Below, piece after piece: positions 12,246 through 20,546 of a stretch of 64,000 nucleotides of DNA. Where the stretch lies: contig NZ_SOAX01000005.1 of assembly GCF_004364635.1 (NCBI RefSeq), positions 124,001 through 188,000 on the forward strand. Reading direction: 5' to 3'. The translations under genes were made by a program, and so were the position numbers. The stretch's first letter is position 1; each line of letters starts with the position of its first letter. Under the pieces are notes generated by a model. That model saw nothing but the letters and a program-made list of their open reading frames with translations. It did not search any database and was not told where the DNA came from. The stretch is from Halospina denitrificans. Its GTDB lineage: Bacteria > Pseudomonadota > Gammaproteobacteria > Pseudomonadales > Oleiphilaceae.

Positions 12246-13304
12246 TCAGCCCTCAGGTGCATCCCGGTTGAACCAGGGCTGGGAAAGCCAGTAAAAACGG
12301 CCCTCGGTTGCGGGATAAGTGCAGTTGTATCGGGAACGACGACCCTCGAGCGCTGCCTCGGGCTGCACCCGGGCAACAGTTCCCCCGTTAGGCTCCAGTG
12401 CCTGAACATCCATCCGACCCTGGCCGGAAGCAAAACAGTTCAGGCTGGAAGCACGCCAGTCCTCGGGTAAGGGCATTTCCAGAGCTGGAGGATTGGTTTT
12501 TCCGATAACCGGGGAAGGGAGTTTCTTATAGGGCACCGGGAAGTTCCGGGCGCGCAGCTTGTCCTTGAGTGTATCAATACCCCCGAAGGCGTTGGCGACC
12601 GGGAAGCGTGGAATCGCGTAGGGGTTTGAGGCGGGCCCCAGTACCCCCGAATGCTGGGCGAAGCCATACCACCCACGCTCTGCAAGCAACTGGTCAACCT
12701 TTTCTGAAAACTCGCCGTAGGGGTGCGCAAAGAGTTGGGGCTCAATGCCAAGCTCTTCCTCAAGCCGTTCCGCGGCATCATCCAGGGCTGCGGCGACACG
12801 CTCGGTCTGCCGTTTTACGGATTCGCCTTCACGTCTCAGCAGCGAGGCATGATCCGACGTGTGGTTCCCGATGGTGACCAACTCATGGTCTGCCAGCTCC
12901 CTGAGTTGATCCCAGTTCATGTAACCGTTGATGCCGTCGTCGATCGCATCGGTCATGACGAAGATGGTAAAGGGTATTCCTCGTTCCTTGAGTATCGGCC
13001 ATGCCTTCGTATAGACGCTCTCGTAGGCGTCGTCGAAAGTCAGTGCCACGCGCAGACGCTTATCCTCGTGCCCGTCAAGCGCTGCCCGGGTTGTCTTCTC
13101 ACTGAGCCGGACCACCTCCATATCCAGCCCTTCAATGACCTCAAGCTGGTCCCGGAACAGGTCCGGTGTGGTGCTGGTCGAGGGCGGGGTGTCATCGGAT
13201 ACGTGATGGTAGGCCAGTATCGACACATCGCCCAGGGCTGAAGCCGGGACGAGTAGGGCAATGGCCGCGGCCAGGAAGGAGGTGCGTATACTGCTTGCTT
13301 TCAT
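12246..13304 (-). CDS. Exported polysaccharide deacetylase (NodB domain, PgaB N-domain-like)
   Basis: A 352-residue protein with signal peptide MKASSIRTSFLAAAIALLVP. The NodB fold is indicated by the metal and catalytic motif LTFDDAYES and the zinc-binding NHTSDHASL. LAYHHV near the start and FAHPYGEF later match the N-terminal deacetylase domain of PgaB/IcaB-type enzymes, which remove acetyl groups from extracellular glucosamine polymers. The glycan synthase genes are not nearby, so the substrate is uncertain. The start overlaps the upstream DnaJ-related gene by four bases (ATGA), so the two are probably cotranscribed. Confidence 0.8.
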   Translation of the reverse strand: MKASSIRTSFLAAAIALLVPASALGDVSILAYHHVSDDTPPSTSTTPDLFRDQLEVIEGLDMEVVRLSEKTTRAALDGHEDKRLRVALTFDDAYESVYTKAWPILKERGIPFTIFVMTDAIDDGINGYMNWDQLRELADHELVTIGNHTSDHASLLRREGESVKRQTERVAAALDDAAERLEEELGIEPQLFAHPYGEFSEKVDQLLAERGWYGFAQHSGVLGPASNPYAIPRFPVANAFGGIDTLKDKLRARNFPVPYKKLPSPVIGKTNPPALEMPLPEDWRASSLNCFASGQGRMDVQALEPNGGTVARVQPEAALEGRRSRYNCTYPATEGRFYWLSQPWFNRDAPEG

Positions 13305-13951
13305 GATGAACCTCGAAAATGGTGCTTGATGGTTGCAATGGCGTGATTGAGGTCCTGGAGCCTTTCCTTGGAGCCGCCACGGTCCGGATGATGGGTCATG
13401 GCCAACCGCCGGAACTGTTTCTGGGCGGTGCCAAGGTCTGGCGGCGGGCATTCAATGTCCAGCAGGCTGCAGGCGGCGTTCAGTTCGCTCTCCAGCGGGC
13501 GCTGGATCCCGTTCCAGAAGTCATCCAGCATCCGGTTGATGGTCGCCTCGCCCAGGTCATGGTTCGAGAGGTCCAGGTAGAATGCCTGGAGCGGATCGGC
13601 CTGATCCGGCTGTCGGCTGTCCCCGCCCGTCAGCGGTCGTAACCGGATGGACAGGGCATTGATCTCAAGTGTTTCCCGGCCTTCCGTAACCAGTTCCTTG
13701 CGCCACTGGTACAGCGTATGGAACAGGAGGAAGTGGACGGGATACAGCGCTGCGGGTGTGTTGAAATCAATCTCGCCCAGTACGCTCCATGGGGGGCGTT
13801 GGAGTGCGCGCAGCAGTGCCAGCTCGCTCAGCCCGTCGGGATGGGTGCGTAGTATGGCCTCAACCGCCTCGGCAAGGCGTGACAGCAGCTCGTTCAGTGA
13901 CTGCTGTGCCGGCTTCACTGGTCCAGGTCTTGTGGGGGCTTCCATGCCCAT
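13301..13951 (-). CDS. DnaJ-related protein with C-terminal J domain
   Basis: A 216-residue protein whose C-terminus (about residues 165-213) is a J domain: FRRLAMTHHPDRGG contains the essential HPD tripeptide that stimulates Hsp70. The preceding region (LLRTHPDGLSELALL, YPVHFLLFHTLYQW) corresponds to the DNAJ_related N-terminal family found in Pseudomonas relatives. The start is uncertain: ATG at 13951 or 13945, with no clear ribosome site. It shares a four-base overlap with the deacetylase gene. The Hsp70 partner and client are unknown. Confidence 0.75.
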   Translation of the reverse strand: MGMEAPTRPGPVKPAQQSLNELLSRLAEAVEAILRTHPDGLSELALLRALQRPPWSVLGEIDFNTPAALYPVHFLLFHTLYQWRKELVTEGRETLEINALSIRLRPLTGGDSRQPDQADPLQAFYLDLSNHDLGEATINRMLDDFWNGIQRPLESELNAACSLLDIECPPPDLGTAQKQFRRLAMTHHPDRGGSKERLQDLNHAIATIKHHFRGSS

Positions 13952-14005
13952 TACTATGAGTTGGCGGACGCAATTATGCAAACCCGGCGCAGTGCTGGCG
14001 ACTGG

Positions 14006-14032
14006 TTGAGTCGGTCCGGATTCCGGTATAAT
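14006..14032 (+). promoter_or_regulatory. Sigma-70 promoter for ttcA
   Basis: TTGAGT (14006-14011) and a perfect TATAAT (14027-14032) are separated by a short 15-bp spacer, 31 bp before the ttcA ATG. Confidence 0.5.
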
Positions 14033-14063
14033 TCGCGCGAATTCACGGCACGTTGATGGGCTC

Positions 14064-14924
14064 ATGCAGGAAAAGGCAACCAGGTCGCCGAAGGACCAGC
14101 GGAACAGGCTCCAGAAGCGGCTGCAGCGCGAAACAGGGCGGGCCATCGCCGACTTCAGCATGATTGAGGACGGCGACCGGGTCATGGTCTGTCTCAGTGG
14201 GGGTAAGGATTCCTACACCATGCTGGATATGCTCCAGATCCTGCAGCATCGCGCGCCGGTCAGCTTCGAGCTGATTGCGGTGAACCTGGATCAGAAGCAG
14301 CCAGGCTTTCCGGAACATGTGCTGCCGGACTACATGGCCGAGCAGGGTGTTGAGTTCCATGTGCTGGAGAAGGATACCTACAGCATCGTCAAGGAGAAGG
14401 TGCCGGAGGGTAAGACCACCTGTGGGCTCTGCTCGCGGCTGCGTCGCGGCATTCTGTATAACTTTGCGGAAGAGCAGGGCGTCACCAAGATTGCCCTGGG
14501 GCATCATCGGGACGATATTCTGGAAACCCTGATGCTCAATATGTTCCATGGGGGGACATTGAAGGCGATGCCGCCGAAGCTGTTCAGTGATGATGGGCGT
14601 AATACGGTGATCCGGCCGTTGGCGTATTGCCGGGAGAAGGATATTGAGGCCTATTCGGAGCTGCGGGAGTTTCCGATCATTCCCTGTAATCTCTGTGGGT
14701 CACAGGAGAATCTGCAGCGGCAGATGGTGAAGGATCTGCTGAATGACTGGGATCATCGGTTTCCGGGGCGCATCGAGAATATGTTCCGGTCGATCCAGAA
14801 TGTGGCGCCGTCGCATCTGGCGGATCCTAAGTTGTTCGATTTCGGGGGTGAGGTTTCCTCTGGGGAGCCGGAGGTGGTGTCGCCGGATCCTGGGTATGGG
14901 CGGGTTGAGATCGTTAACCTTTGA
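14064..14924 (+). CDS. ttcA: tRNA 2-thiocytidine(32) synthetase TtcA
   Basis: A 286-residue enzyme that installs 2-thiocytidine at position 32 of certain tRNAs, using ATP and an iron-sulfur cluster. The PP-loop SGGKDS is at residues 45-50. The cluster cysteines CGLC (Cys120 and Cys123) and CNLC near residue 211 are present. The length is slightly below E. coli TtcA. It is transcribed away from the DnaJ-related gene and converges on hemN, with hairpin element A between their stops. The last 300 bases are visibly poorer in C-ending codons than the start of the gene. Confidence 0.95.
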   Translation: MQEKATRSPKDQRNRLQKRLQRETGRAIADFSMIEDGDRVMVCLSGGKDSYTMLDMLQILQHRAPVSFELIAVNLDQKQPGFPEHVLPDYMAEQGVEFHVLEKDTYSIVKEKVPEGKTTCGLCSRLRRGILYNFAEEQGVTKIALGHHRDDILETLMLNMFHGGTLKAMPPKLFSDDGRNTVIRPLAYCREKDIEAYSELREFPIIPCNLCGSQENLQRQMVKDLLNDWDHRFPGRIENMFRSIQNVAPSHLADPKLFDFGGEVSSGEPEVVSPDPGYGRVEIVNL

Positions 14925-14955
14925 ATTATCCCTAGATTGCTAGCGTAGTGCCGAC

Positions 14956-15065
14956 GGGCGGAGCAGGGAGGCCTTTCCGGGAACCGCTATAAATACGTCC
15001 CTGTACGCTGCGCTTCGGCCATCCATGGCCTCAGAGCTTCCCGGAAAGGCCTCCCTGCTCCGCCC
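14956..15065. repeat. Large hairpin element, copy A (28-bp perfect arms, 54-nt core)
   Basis: The arm at 14956-14983 is perfectly complementary to 15038-15065 (28 of 28). The 54-nt core (14984-15037) contains two small hairpins: TACG-TCCC-TGTA at 14994-15005 and GGCCA-TCCA-TGGCC at 15017-15030. The same core occurs in three other copies in the window, while the outer arm sequences differ. It lies between the convergent stops of ttcA and hemN, 31 bp and 22 bp away. There is no T-run on either side. I do not recognise a named repeat family. Confidence 0.9.
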
Positions 15066-15087
15066 TGATCTGCGTCTTTCCCTGTCG

Positions 15088-16479
15088 CTAGATAATCTTT
15101 GAAAATCGCTGCGACTGCGCCTGTTGGTGGGCGTCGAAGAGTTGGCAGATGGCCCGGATCAGGATTCGGCCCGGGGGGCGGACGTCGAGGCGGTCGGGGG
15201 TGTCCTGGAGGAGGCCGTCGGCTTCCATGGTGTTCAGGCTTTCGCGGCAGTCGGCGAAGTGGGTGTCGAAGGATTCGCCCCAGGTTTCCCGGAAGAGGTT
15301 CTTATCCACGGTGAAATGGCAGATGAGGGCCATGATGACCCAGCGGCGGAGTTCGTCCTCCGGGGTCATGGTGTAGCCTTTCTTGAGCGGATGCCGGTTG
15401 AAGTCGACTTCGAGTTCCCAGGCGGCCTGGTCGTGGTGGTTCTGGAAGTAGGCTTTTTCGGTCTGGCCGATGGAGGAGACGCCCATGCCGATGAGGTCGC
15501 AGTGGCCGTGGGTGGTGTAGCCCTGGAAGTTGCGGTGCAGTTCGCCGTTGCGCTGGGCAATGGCGAGGCTGTCGTCGGGGCGTGCGAAGTGGTCCATGCC
15601 GATGTAGACGTAGCCGGCTTCCAGCAGGCGGTTGATGGCGTCCTGGAGGATATCGAGTTTTTCCGCCGGTGACGGGAGGTCTTCCTGGCGGATCCGCTGC
15701 TGGGGCATGAAGCGGTCCGGCAGGTGGGCGTAGTTGAAGACGGAGAGCCGGTCCGGGAGCAGCGCGATGACCTGGTCCAGGGTTTCGCGGAAGGATTCGC
15801 GGGTCTGGTGGGGCAGGCCGTAGATGAGGTCCATGTTGATGGAGCGGAACCCGAGTTTTCTGGCTTCTTCCAGGCGGTTGGCAACCATTTCGTAGGGCTG
15901 GATCCGGTTGACCGCCTTCTGGACTTTCGGGTTGAAGTCCTGGACGCCCAGGCTGATGCGGTTGAAGCCGATTTCCCGCAGTACGGCGAGGGTGTCGGGG
16001 CCGCATTCGCGGGGGTCGATTTCGATGGAGTGGTCGCCGCTGTCGTCCGTCGCCAGGTTGAAGTTCTGGTGGAGCACGCCCATGAGTTCGCGCATTTCAT
16101 CGTGGCTGATGAAGGTTGGGGTGCCGCCGCCCCAGTGGAGCTGTAGTGACTGGCGTTCTGTTCCCCCGAAAAGCTGGGCTTTCATCTCGATTTCCCGGTA
16201 GAGGCGTTCGAGGTAGGGGGCGGCTTTTTCCCGCTTCTTGGTGACGATCTTGTTGCAGGCGCAGTAGTAGCAGAGGTGCGCGCAGAAGGGGATGTGGATG
16301 TAGAGCGACAGGGGGCGGTCGGATTGGCGGCTTTCGGTGGCGGCGGTTTCCAGGTCGCTGACGGTGAAGTCTTCGGTGAAGGACAGGGCCGTTGGGTAGG
16401 AGGTGTAGCGTGGGCCCGCCAGGTCGTAGCGCTGGATCAGGGATTCGTTCCAGAGCAGGTTGTTGCGTTCGGTCCCCAT
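15088..16479 (-). CDS. hemN: Oxygen-independent coproporphyrinogen III dehydrogenase HemN
   Basis: A 463-residue radical SAM enzyme that decarboxylates coproporphyrinogen III in heme synthesis without oxygen. The cluster motif Cys66-x3-Cys70-x2-Cys73 lies in HIPFCAHLCYYCACNK. GGGTPTF and the RYTSYPTA N-terminal motif are typical. The ATG at 16479 (MGTERNN) is preferred over an in-frame upstream start because a GGAG site precedes it. The gene sits downstream of the cbb3 cluster, as in Pseudomonas. An Anr-type box at 16671-16684 predicts low-oxygen induction, and the leader contains hairpin element B. Confidence 0.95.
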   Translation of the reverse strand: MGTERNNLLWNESLIQRYDLAGPRYTSYPTALSFTEDFTVSDLETAATESRQSDRPLSLYIHIPFCAHLCYYCACNKIVTKKREKAAPYLERLYREIEMKAQLFGGTERQSLQLHWGGGTPTFISHDEMRELMGVLHQNFNLATDDSGDHSIEIDPRECGPDTLAVLREIGFNRISLGVQDFNPKVQKAVNRIQPYEMVANRLEEARKLGFRSINMDLIYGLPHQTRESFRETLDQVIALLPDRLSVFNYAHLPDRFMPQQRIRQEDLPSPAEKLDILQDAINRLLEAGYVYIGMDHFARPDDSLAIAQRNGELHRNFQGYTTHGHCDLIGMGVSSIGQTEKAYFQNHHDQAAWELEVDFNRHPLKKGYTMTPEDELRRWVIMALICHFTVDKNLFRETWGESFDTHFADCRESLNTMEADGLLQDTPDRLDVRPPGRILIRAICQLFDAHQQAQSQRFSKII

Positions 16480-16508
16480 TGGCTTTCTCCGCACCGATTC
16501 ATTTCGCC

Positions 16509-16644
16509 ATCCAGTAACGGCGGGAGCGGGTGGGAGTATTGTCAGGGAAACGCTTTGAATACGTCCATGTACGCTGCGCTTCGGCCATCCATGGCCTCAG
16601 AGCTTCCCTGACAATACTCCCACCCGCTCCCGCCGTTACTGGAT
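16509..16644. repeat. Large hairpin element, copy B (41-bp perfect arms, 54-nt core)
   Basis: The arm at 16509-16549 pairs with 16604-16644 without a mismatch over 41 bp, the longest of the four copies. The core (16550-16603) is identical to copy A at 50 of 54 positions. The arms are unrelated to those of A except for the innermost GGGAA. The element lies upstream of hemN, ending 29 bp from its ATG, and its outer two bases are part of the predicted hemN -10 box. Confidence 0.92.
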
Positions 16645-16684
16645 TATATCCGTTTTGCAGTCAGGGGCTCTTGACCAAACTCAA
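16643..16684 (-). promoter_or_regulatory. Anr/FNR class II promoter of hemN
   Basis: On the minus strand TTGAGTTTGGTCAA (16671-16684) fits the FNR/Anr core TTGA-N6-TCAA with two inner-position differences. A perfect TATAAT lies at 16643-16648. If the start is seven bases below the -10 (near 16636), the box is centred at -41.5, the class II activation position. Transcription would begin inside the right arm of hairpin element B. Confidence 0.75.
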
Positions 16685-16692
16685 ACGCGTGG

Positions 16693-17388
16693 TCAGTGGC
16701 CGTGGAAAAGCTGCTGCACCATCGGGATGGTCCAGATGCCGAAAAGGATGAGGGCGATGCCCATAATGGAGCGGAAGCTGCGGGATTGGCGGAGTTCGGT
16801 GATGCGGCGGGCCAGGAGGCCAGTGGCGAGCATGGCGGGGAGGGTGCCGAGGCCGAAGAAGAACATGATCAGGGCTGAGTGGCCGGCGTTGCCCTGGGTC
16901 AGGGCCCAGGCGAGGGTGCTGTAGACGAGGCCGCAGGGGAGCCAGCCCCAGAGCAGGCCCATGGGGAGGGCGCGGGAGAGGCGGTCCACGGGCATGAAGC
17001 GTTGGGTCAGGGGGGCGATGCGTTGCCACAGGGGGGCGCTGATGTTTTCCAGGCGCATGACGCCCTGCCACCATTGGCCGATGGCCAGGCCCAACAGGAT
17101 CAGGATGATGCCGGCGATGGTTCTCAGGATCATACCGGCCGCGGGCGTGGCGTCGGTGAGGGCGGCGCCGGGGAGTCCGGCGAGCAGTCCGATCAGGGCG
17201 TAGCTGGTGATGCGGCCGAGGTTGTAACCGGCGAGGAGAGAGACCTGGCGGCGGCGGTAACCGGGGCCGACGGGCAGCGCCAGGCTCATGGAGCTGGCGA
17301 TGCCGCCACACATGCCCAGGCAGTGGGTGCTTCCCACCAGGCCTATGGCAAAGGCGGAGGCAAGGGTGGCGAGCAGGGATTCAGTCAT
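16693..17388 (-). CDS. Sulfite exporter TauE/SafE family (DsbD_2-like) membrane protein of the cbb3 cluster
   Basis: A 231-residue polytopic membrane protein with about six hydrophobic segments. The motif GSTHCLGMCGGI near residue 19 has two conserved cysteines, and WLPCGLVYS near residue 150 has another, as in DsbD-type membrane families often found beside ccoS. A role in copper or thiol handling during cbb3 oxidase assembly is inferred from context. The start overlaps the ccoS stop (ATGA), so the genes are translationally coupled. Confidence 0.8.
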   Translation of the reverse strand: MTESLLATLASAFAIGLVGSTHCLGMCGGIASSMSLALPVGPGYRRRQVSLLAGYNLGRITSYALIGLLAGLPGAALTDATPAAGMILRTIAGIILILLGLAIGQWWQGVMRLENISAPLWQRIAPLTQRFMPVDRLSRALPMGLLWGWLPCGLVYSTLAWALTQGNAGHSALIMFFFGLGTLPAMLATGLLARRITELRQSRSFRSIMGIALILFGIWTIPMVQQLFHGH

Positions 17389-17597
17389 TGGTGTTCGTCC
17401 TCATCCTCTGTGTCATCGCTTTTCTTCTTCTGGCGGGCTTCGGGGGGAATACGGTCCTCGTCATCGTCAAAAAGAATGCTGTGGGCCGGGCCTTCCAGGT
17501 CGTCAAACTGGTCATTGCGTACCGCCCAGATCAGCACGCGCACGGCGATGCCAAGCAGGATCAGCGTGAGTGGTATCAGGATGTAGAGGATTTCCAT
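17385..17597 (-). CDS. ccoS: cbb3 oxidase maturation protein CcoS
   Basis: A 70-residue protein with one N-terminal membrane segment (ILYILIPLTLILLGIAVRVLIW), the motif NDQFDDLEGPAHSILFDDD and an acidic tail. This is the standard CcoS pattern, needed for cofactor insertion into cbb3 oxidase. Its ATG lies 86 bases inside the end of ccoI, an unusually long overlap, and its stop overlaps the next gene by four bases. Confidence 0.92.
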   Translation of the reverse strand: MEILYILIPLTLILLGIAVRVLIWAVRNDQFDDLEGPAHSILFDDDEDRIPPEARQKKKSDDTEDEDEHQ

Positions 17598-20010
17598 GGT
17601 GTTTCATCCGTCCAAGGCGAAGGGCATTCATCACCACCATAACCGAACTGGCGGACATACCGGCGGCGGCCAGCCAGGGAACGATCAGTCCAGCCATGGC
17701 CAGCGGCAGGATGGTGATATTGTAAAGGAGTGACAGGCCCAGGTTCTGTCGTATGACACGTCGCGTGGCGGGCGCCATTGTCAGCGCGGTGCGCAGGGGG
17801 TGCAGTGATTCGCCGAGCAGGATCGCGTCGGCTCTCAGCCGCGCGATGTCGCTGGCACCGGCTACTGCCACGGATAGTCGGGCACCTGCGAGGACCGGCA
17901 GGTCGTTGAGGCCATCACCCACCATCATTACTTTATGGCCCTGTTCCTCGAGGCTCCGAATGAAGGCGAGCTTGCCCTCCGGTGAACATCGGCCCTGCCA
18001 TTCATCCAGGCCCAGTGCATGAGCCGTTTCTGTAACCTGCGCAGACTGATCCCCGCTGAGCATGATCACCCGGTACCCCATACGGCGAAGATCGGCGAGA
18101 GTCTCCCGGGCGTCTGCGCGCGGCTGGTCGTTCAGCGTGATCCGCGCCAGCCAACCATCATCACGGGCCAGGTAGATACCCAGTTGTCCATCATCGCTTT
18201 CCGCGACGGCCCTATCCAGGCCCAGGGTGCGCTGCACAAAGGGCTCTGAGCCAACGGCGTAGCGTTTACCCTCAAGGGTGCCGGTGAGCCCCTCCCCGGG
18301 CGTGTTGGTCAGTTGGGAAAAGGGCTTGGCGGCGATTCCTGAAAACGCCCGCGCAATCGGGTGCTCAGAACCTGTCTCAAGGCCGGCGGCCAGCTGTTGG
18401 CACTGGGTTTCGTCAAGGTCACCCAGAAGCTGGACTCCGGTGATATTGAGCCGTCCCTGGGTGAGGGTGCCAGTCTTGTCAAAAACCAGGGTGTCGACTG
18501 TTGAGAGCGCTTCCAGCGTCGTGCCACGGGTTGGCAGGAAGCCTTTTTCGCGCAGCGCGGAGGTGGCCACGGTCAGCGCCGTTGGCGTTGCCAGAGACAG
18601 GGCGCAGGGGCAGGTTGCCACCAGAACGGCCAGGGCAATGGCGAATGCACGTTCCGGTTCGATCAGGCTCCAGGCGATGAAGGTGAGGGCGGCGGCAATA
18701 AGGACGCCAGTCACGAACCAGGTGGCCACACGGTCCGCTGCGACGGCGGTGGCTGGCTTCTCCTCCTGGGCACGATCAAGGAGGCGCGTGATGGCGGAAA
18801 GGCGGGTCTCATTACCGGCCTTGTCCACGCGCACCTCCAGTGGGCTCTCCGTGTTCAGGGTACCAGCCGAGACGGCGTCACCGGGGTGACGGGACACGGG
18901 CAGGTACTCGCCGGTGAGCATGGACTCATCAATGGCGGATTGGCCGTTTACAACGGTGCCGTCAGCGGCCAGGGTATCGCCCGGCCTTACCCGGATCACA
19001 TCTCCGGGCGACAGGCTCCGGGAGGGCACCACGTGGTCTCCATCGGCCTCGATGCGCAACGCGGTTCCCGGCATGGCGTTGATCAGTGACACGCTGGCCA
19101 GGCCGGCCCGATAGCGGGCACGGGCCTCCAGGAACCGCCCCAGGCCAAGGAAGAAGGTGAACATGCAGATGGACTCAAAGTAGACGTGTTCACCGCCGAA
19201 CAGGGTTACCCAGGTACTCGCGAGGTAACCCCCCGCAATGGCGATGGAGACGGGAACGTCCATGCCTGGATGGCGCTGCTTCAGATCCCGCAGGGCGCCG
19301 GAAAAGAAAGGCAAGGCGCTGTACAGGACCACCGGCGTCGCGATGAGCAGGCTGGCCCAGCGAAAGAGCTGGATCATGGCGGTATCCGTTCCCGCCGTAA
19401 GGCCAAACTGCAGAGGGTAGGCCAGCATCATTGTCTGGAAGCTTGCAATGCCGGCAATGCCGATGCGGATCATGGCCCGTTTCTGTTCCGCCTTGATCCG
19501 GTTTTCCCATTCACCGGGGCGAAAGGGAGCGGCTGAAAAGCCAAGTTCGCGGATGCCCAGCAGGAGCTGACCCAGGCTGGTTGTGTCCGGATCCCAGACA
19601 AGGTGGGCTCTCTGTGTGCTGTGATTGATGCTGATGCTCTCGAGCCCCGGAACCTTTTCAAGGTGGCGCTCAATGAGCCAGATGCAGGCCGCGCAGGTGA
19701 GGCCTTCGACCATGAGCCAGGTTTCGCTGAGACCGTCCTCCCGTTGCTGAACCACTTCCGACTGGAGCAGTTCGGAGTCGTAGTTCAGACATTCCTCGCG
19801 CACCCGCTCATCCAATGGTTCCGGCGTAACCGCCGGTGCCTCGCGCTGCTGGTAGAACTGTTCCAGCCCCTCGTTGCGGATGATGTCGCTCACCGCGCGG
19901 CAGCCATAGCAGCAGAAGTACCGTTTGGCACCTGCCACCGTTGCGCTTATGGGGCTCTCATCCGGGAGGGGTTCACCGCAGTGAAAGCAGGCTTTACCCG
20001 GGTCGGTCAT
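17512..20010 (-). CDS. ccoI: Copper-transporting P1B-type ATPase CcoI
   Basis: An 832-residue P-type ATPase thought to supply copper for the heme-copper centre of cbb3 oxidase. Domains in order: an N-terminal zinc-ribbon-like part (CFHC and YFCCYGC), an HMA domain with GLTCAACIWL, eight predicted membrane segments including the CPC metal site (TCPCALSLATPTA), the phosphorylation motif DKTGTLT, and GDGLNDLP. The ATG at 20010 gives MTDPGKACFHC and lies 17 bases inside ccoH. After the usual MNALRLGR ending, the frame continues about 30 residues and overlaps ccoS by 86 nt. Confidence 0.93.
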   Translation of the reverse strand: MTDPGKACFHCGEPLPDESPISATVAGAKRYFCCYGCRAVSDIIRNEGLEQFYQQREAPAVTPEPLDERVREECLNYDSELLQSEVVQQREDGLSETWLMVEGLTCAACIWLIERHLEKVPGLESISINHSTQRAHLVWDPDTTSLGQLLLGIRELGFSAAPFRPGEWENRIKAEQKRAMIRIGIAGIASFQTMMLAYPLQFGLTAGTDTAMIQLFRWASLLIATPVVLYSALPFFSGALRDLKQRHPGMDVPVSIAIAGGYLASTWVTLFGGEHVYFESICMFTFFLGLGRFLEARARYRAGLASVSLINAMPGTALRIEADGDHVVPSRSLSPGDVIRVRPGDTLAADGTVVNGQSAIDESMLTGEYLPVSRHPGDAVSAGTLNTESPLEVRVDKAGNETRLSAITRLLDRAQEEKPATAVAADRVATWFVTGVLIAAALTFIAWSLIEPERAFAIALAVLVATCPCALSLATPTALTVATSALREKGFLPTRGTTLEALSTVDTLVFDKTGTLTQGRLNITGVQLLGDLDETQCQQLAAGLETGSEHPIARAFSGIAAKPFSQLTNTPGEGLTGTLEGKRYAVGSEPFVQRTLGLDRAVAESDDGQLGIYLARDDGWLARITLNDQPRADARETLADLRRMGYRVIMLSGDQSAQVTETAHALGLDEWQGRCSPEGKLAFIRSLEEQGHKVMMVGDGLNDLPVLAGARLSVAVAGASDIARLRADAILLGESLHPLRTALTMAPATRRVIRQNLGLSLLYNITILPLAMAGLIVPWLAAAGMSASSVMVVMNALRLGRMKHHGNPLHPDTTHADPAWHRRARADLGGTQ

Positions 20011-20524
20011 TGGCACGGGCCTCGCGGATGGGCTTCAGAACCAGTGGCTCTTCCCTGGGAAGCTCCAGCTCGCCTTTGAGACGCCATTCGTTGTCGGCGT
20101 TGCGGATATCCAGGTACCAGCGTCCCTCACTGAGCTCATCGATCCGTGCCCGGTACTGGCCGGCACCGGTTCGCTGTGCGGTGACACTCTGGTCGCGGTC
20201 GCCAAGGGTGGGGTGGAGAAGTTCAATCTTGAGCTTATCCCAGTTACGCTGCTGTTCAGAGTTCAGGGTAATGTCCAGATGTTTACCCGCACTGGCATCC
20301 ACTTCCGCGGTCAGCCCAAGACTGGCGGCCTCCACATCCCGGCTCAGTTCCCGGTTAATCCCCATCCCCTCGTCATAGTAATCATCCTCAACCATGGAAA
20401 CCTGGTAATTGAAGGACACGATGATCAGGAAAATACTCCAGATTACGGCTGCCGCCGGGATGGCAATCAGGACCCAGGGCCAGGGCTCCCGATACCAGGG
20501 GCGTTGCTTGTCGTCGTCTTTCAT
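19994..20524 (-). CDS. ccoH: cbb3 oxidase assembly protein CcoH (FixH family)
   Basis: A 176-residue protein with one N-terminal membrane anchor (WPWVLIAIPAAAVIWSIFLI) and a periplasmic FixH domain: YYDEGMGIN, then an Ig-like beta region ending in LELPREEPLVL. FixH/CcoH stabilises cbb3 subunits during assembly. The ATG at 20524 gives MKDDDKQRPWYREPWPW. It follows ccoG by 22 bases and overlaps ccoI by 17. Confidence 0.9.
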   Translation of the reverse strand: MKDDDKQRPWYREPWPWVLIAIPAAAVIWSIFLIIVSFNYQVSMVEDDYYDEGMGINRELSRDVEAASLGLTAEVDASAGKHLDITLNSEQQRNWDKLKIELLHPTLGDRDQSVTAQRTGAGQYRARIDELSEGRWYLDIRNADNEWRLKGELELPREEPLVLKPIREARANDRPG

Positions 20525-20546
20525 TGTCTGCCTCCAGCCGGGAAAA

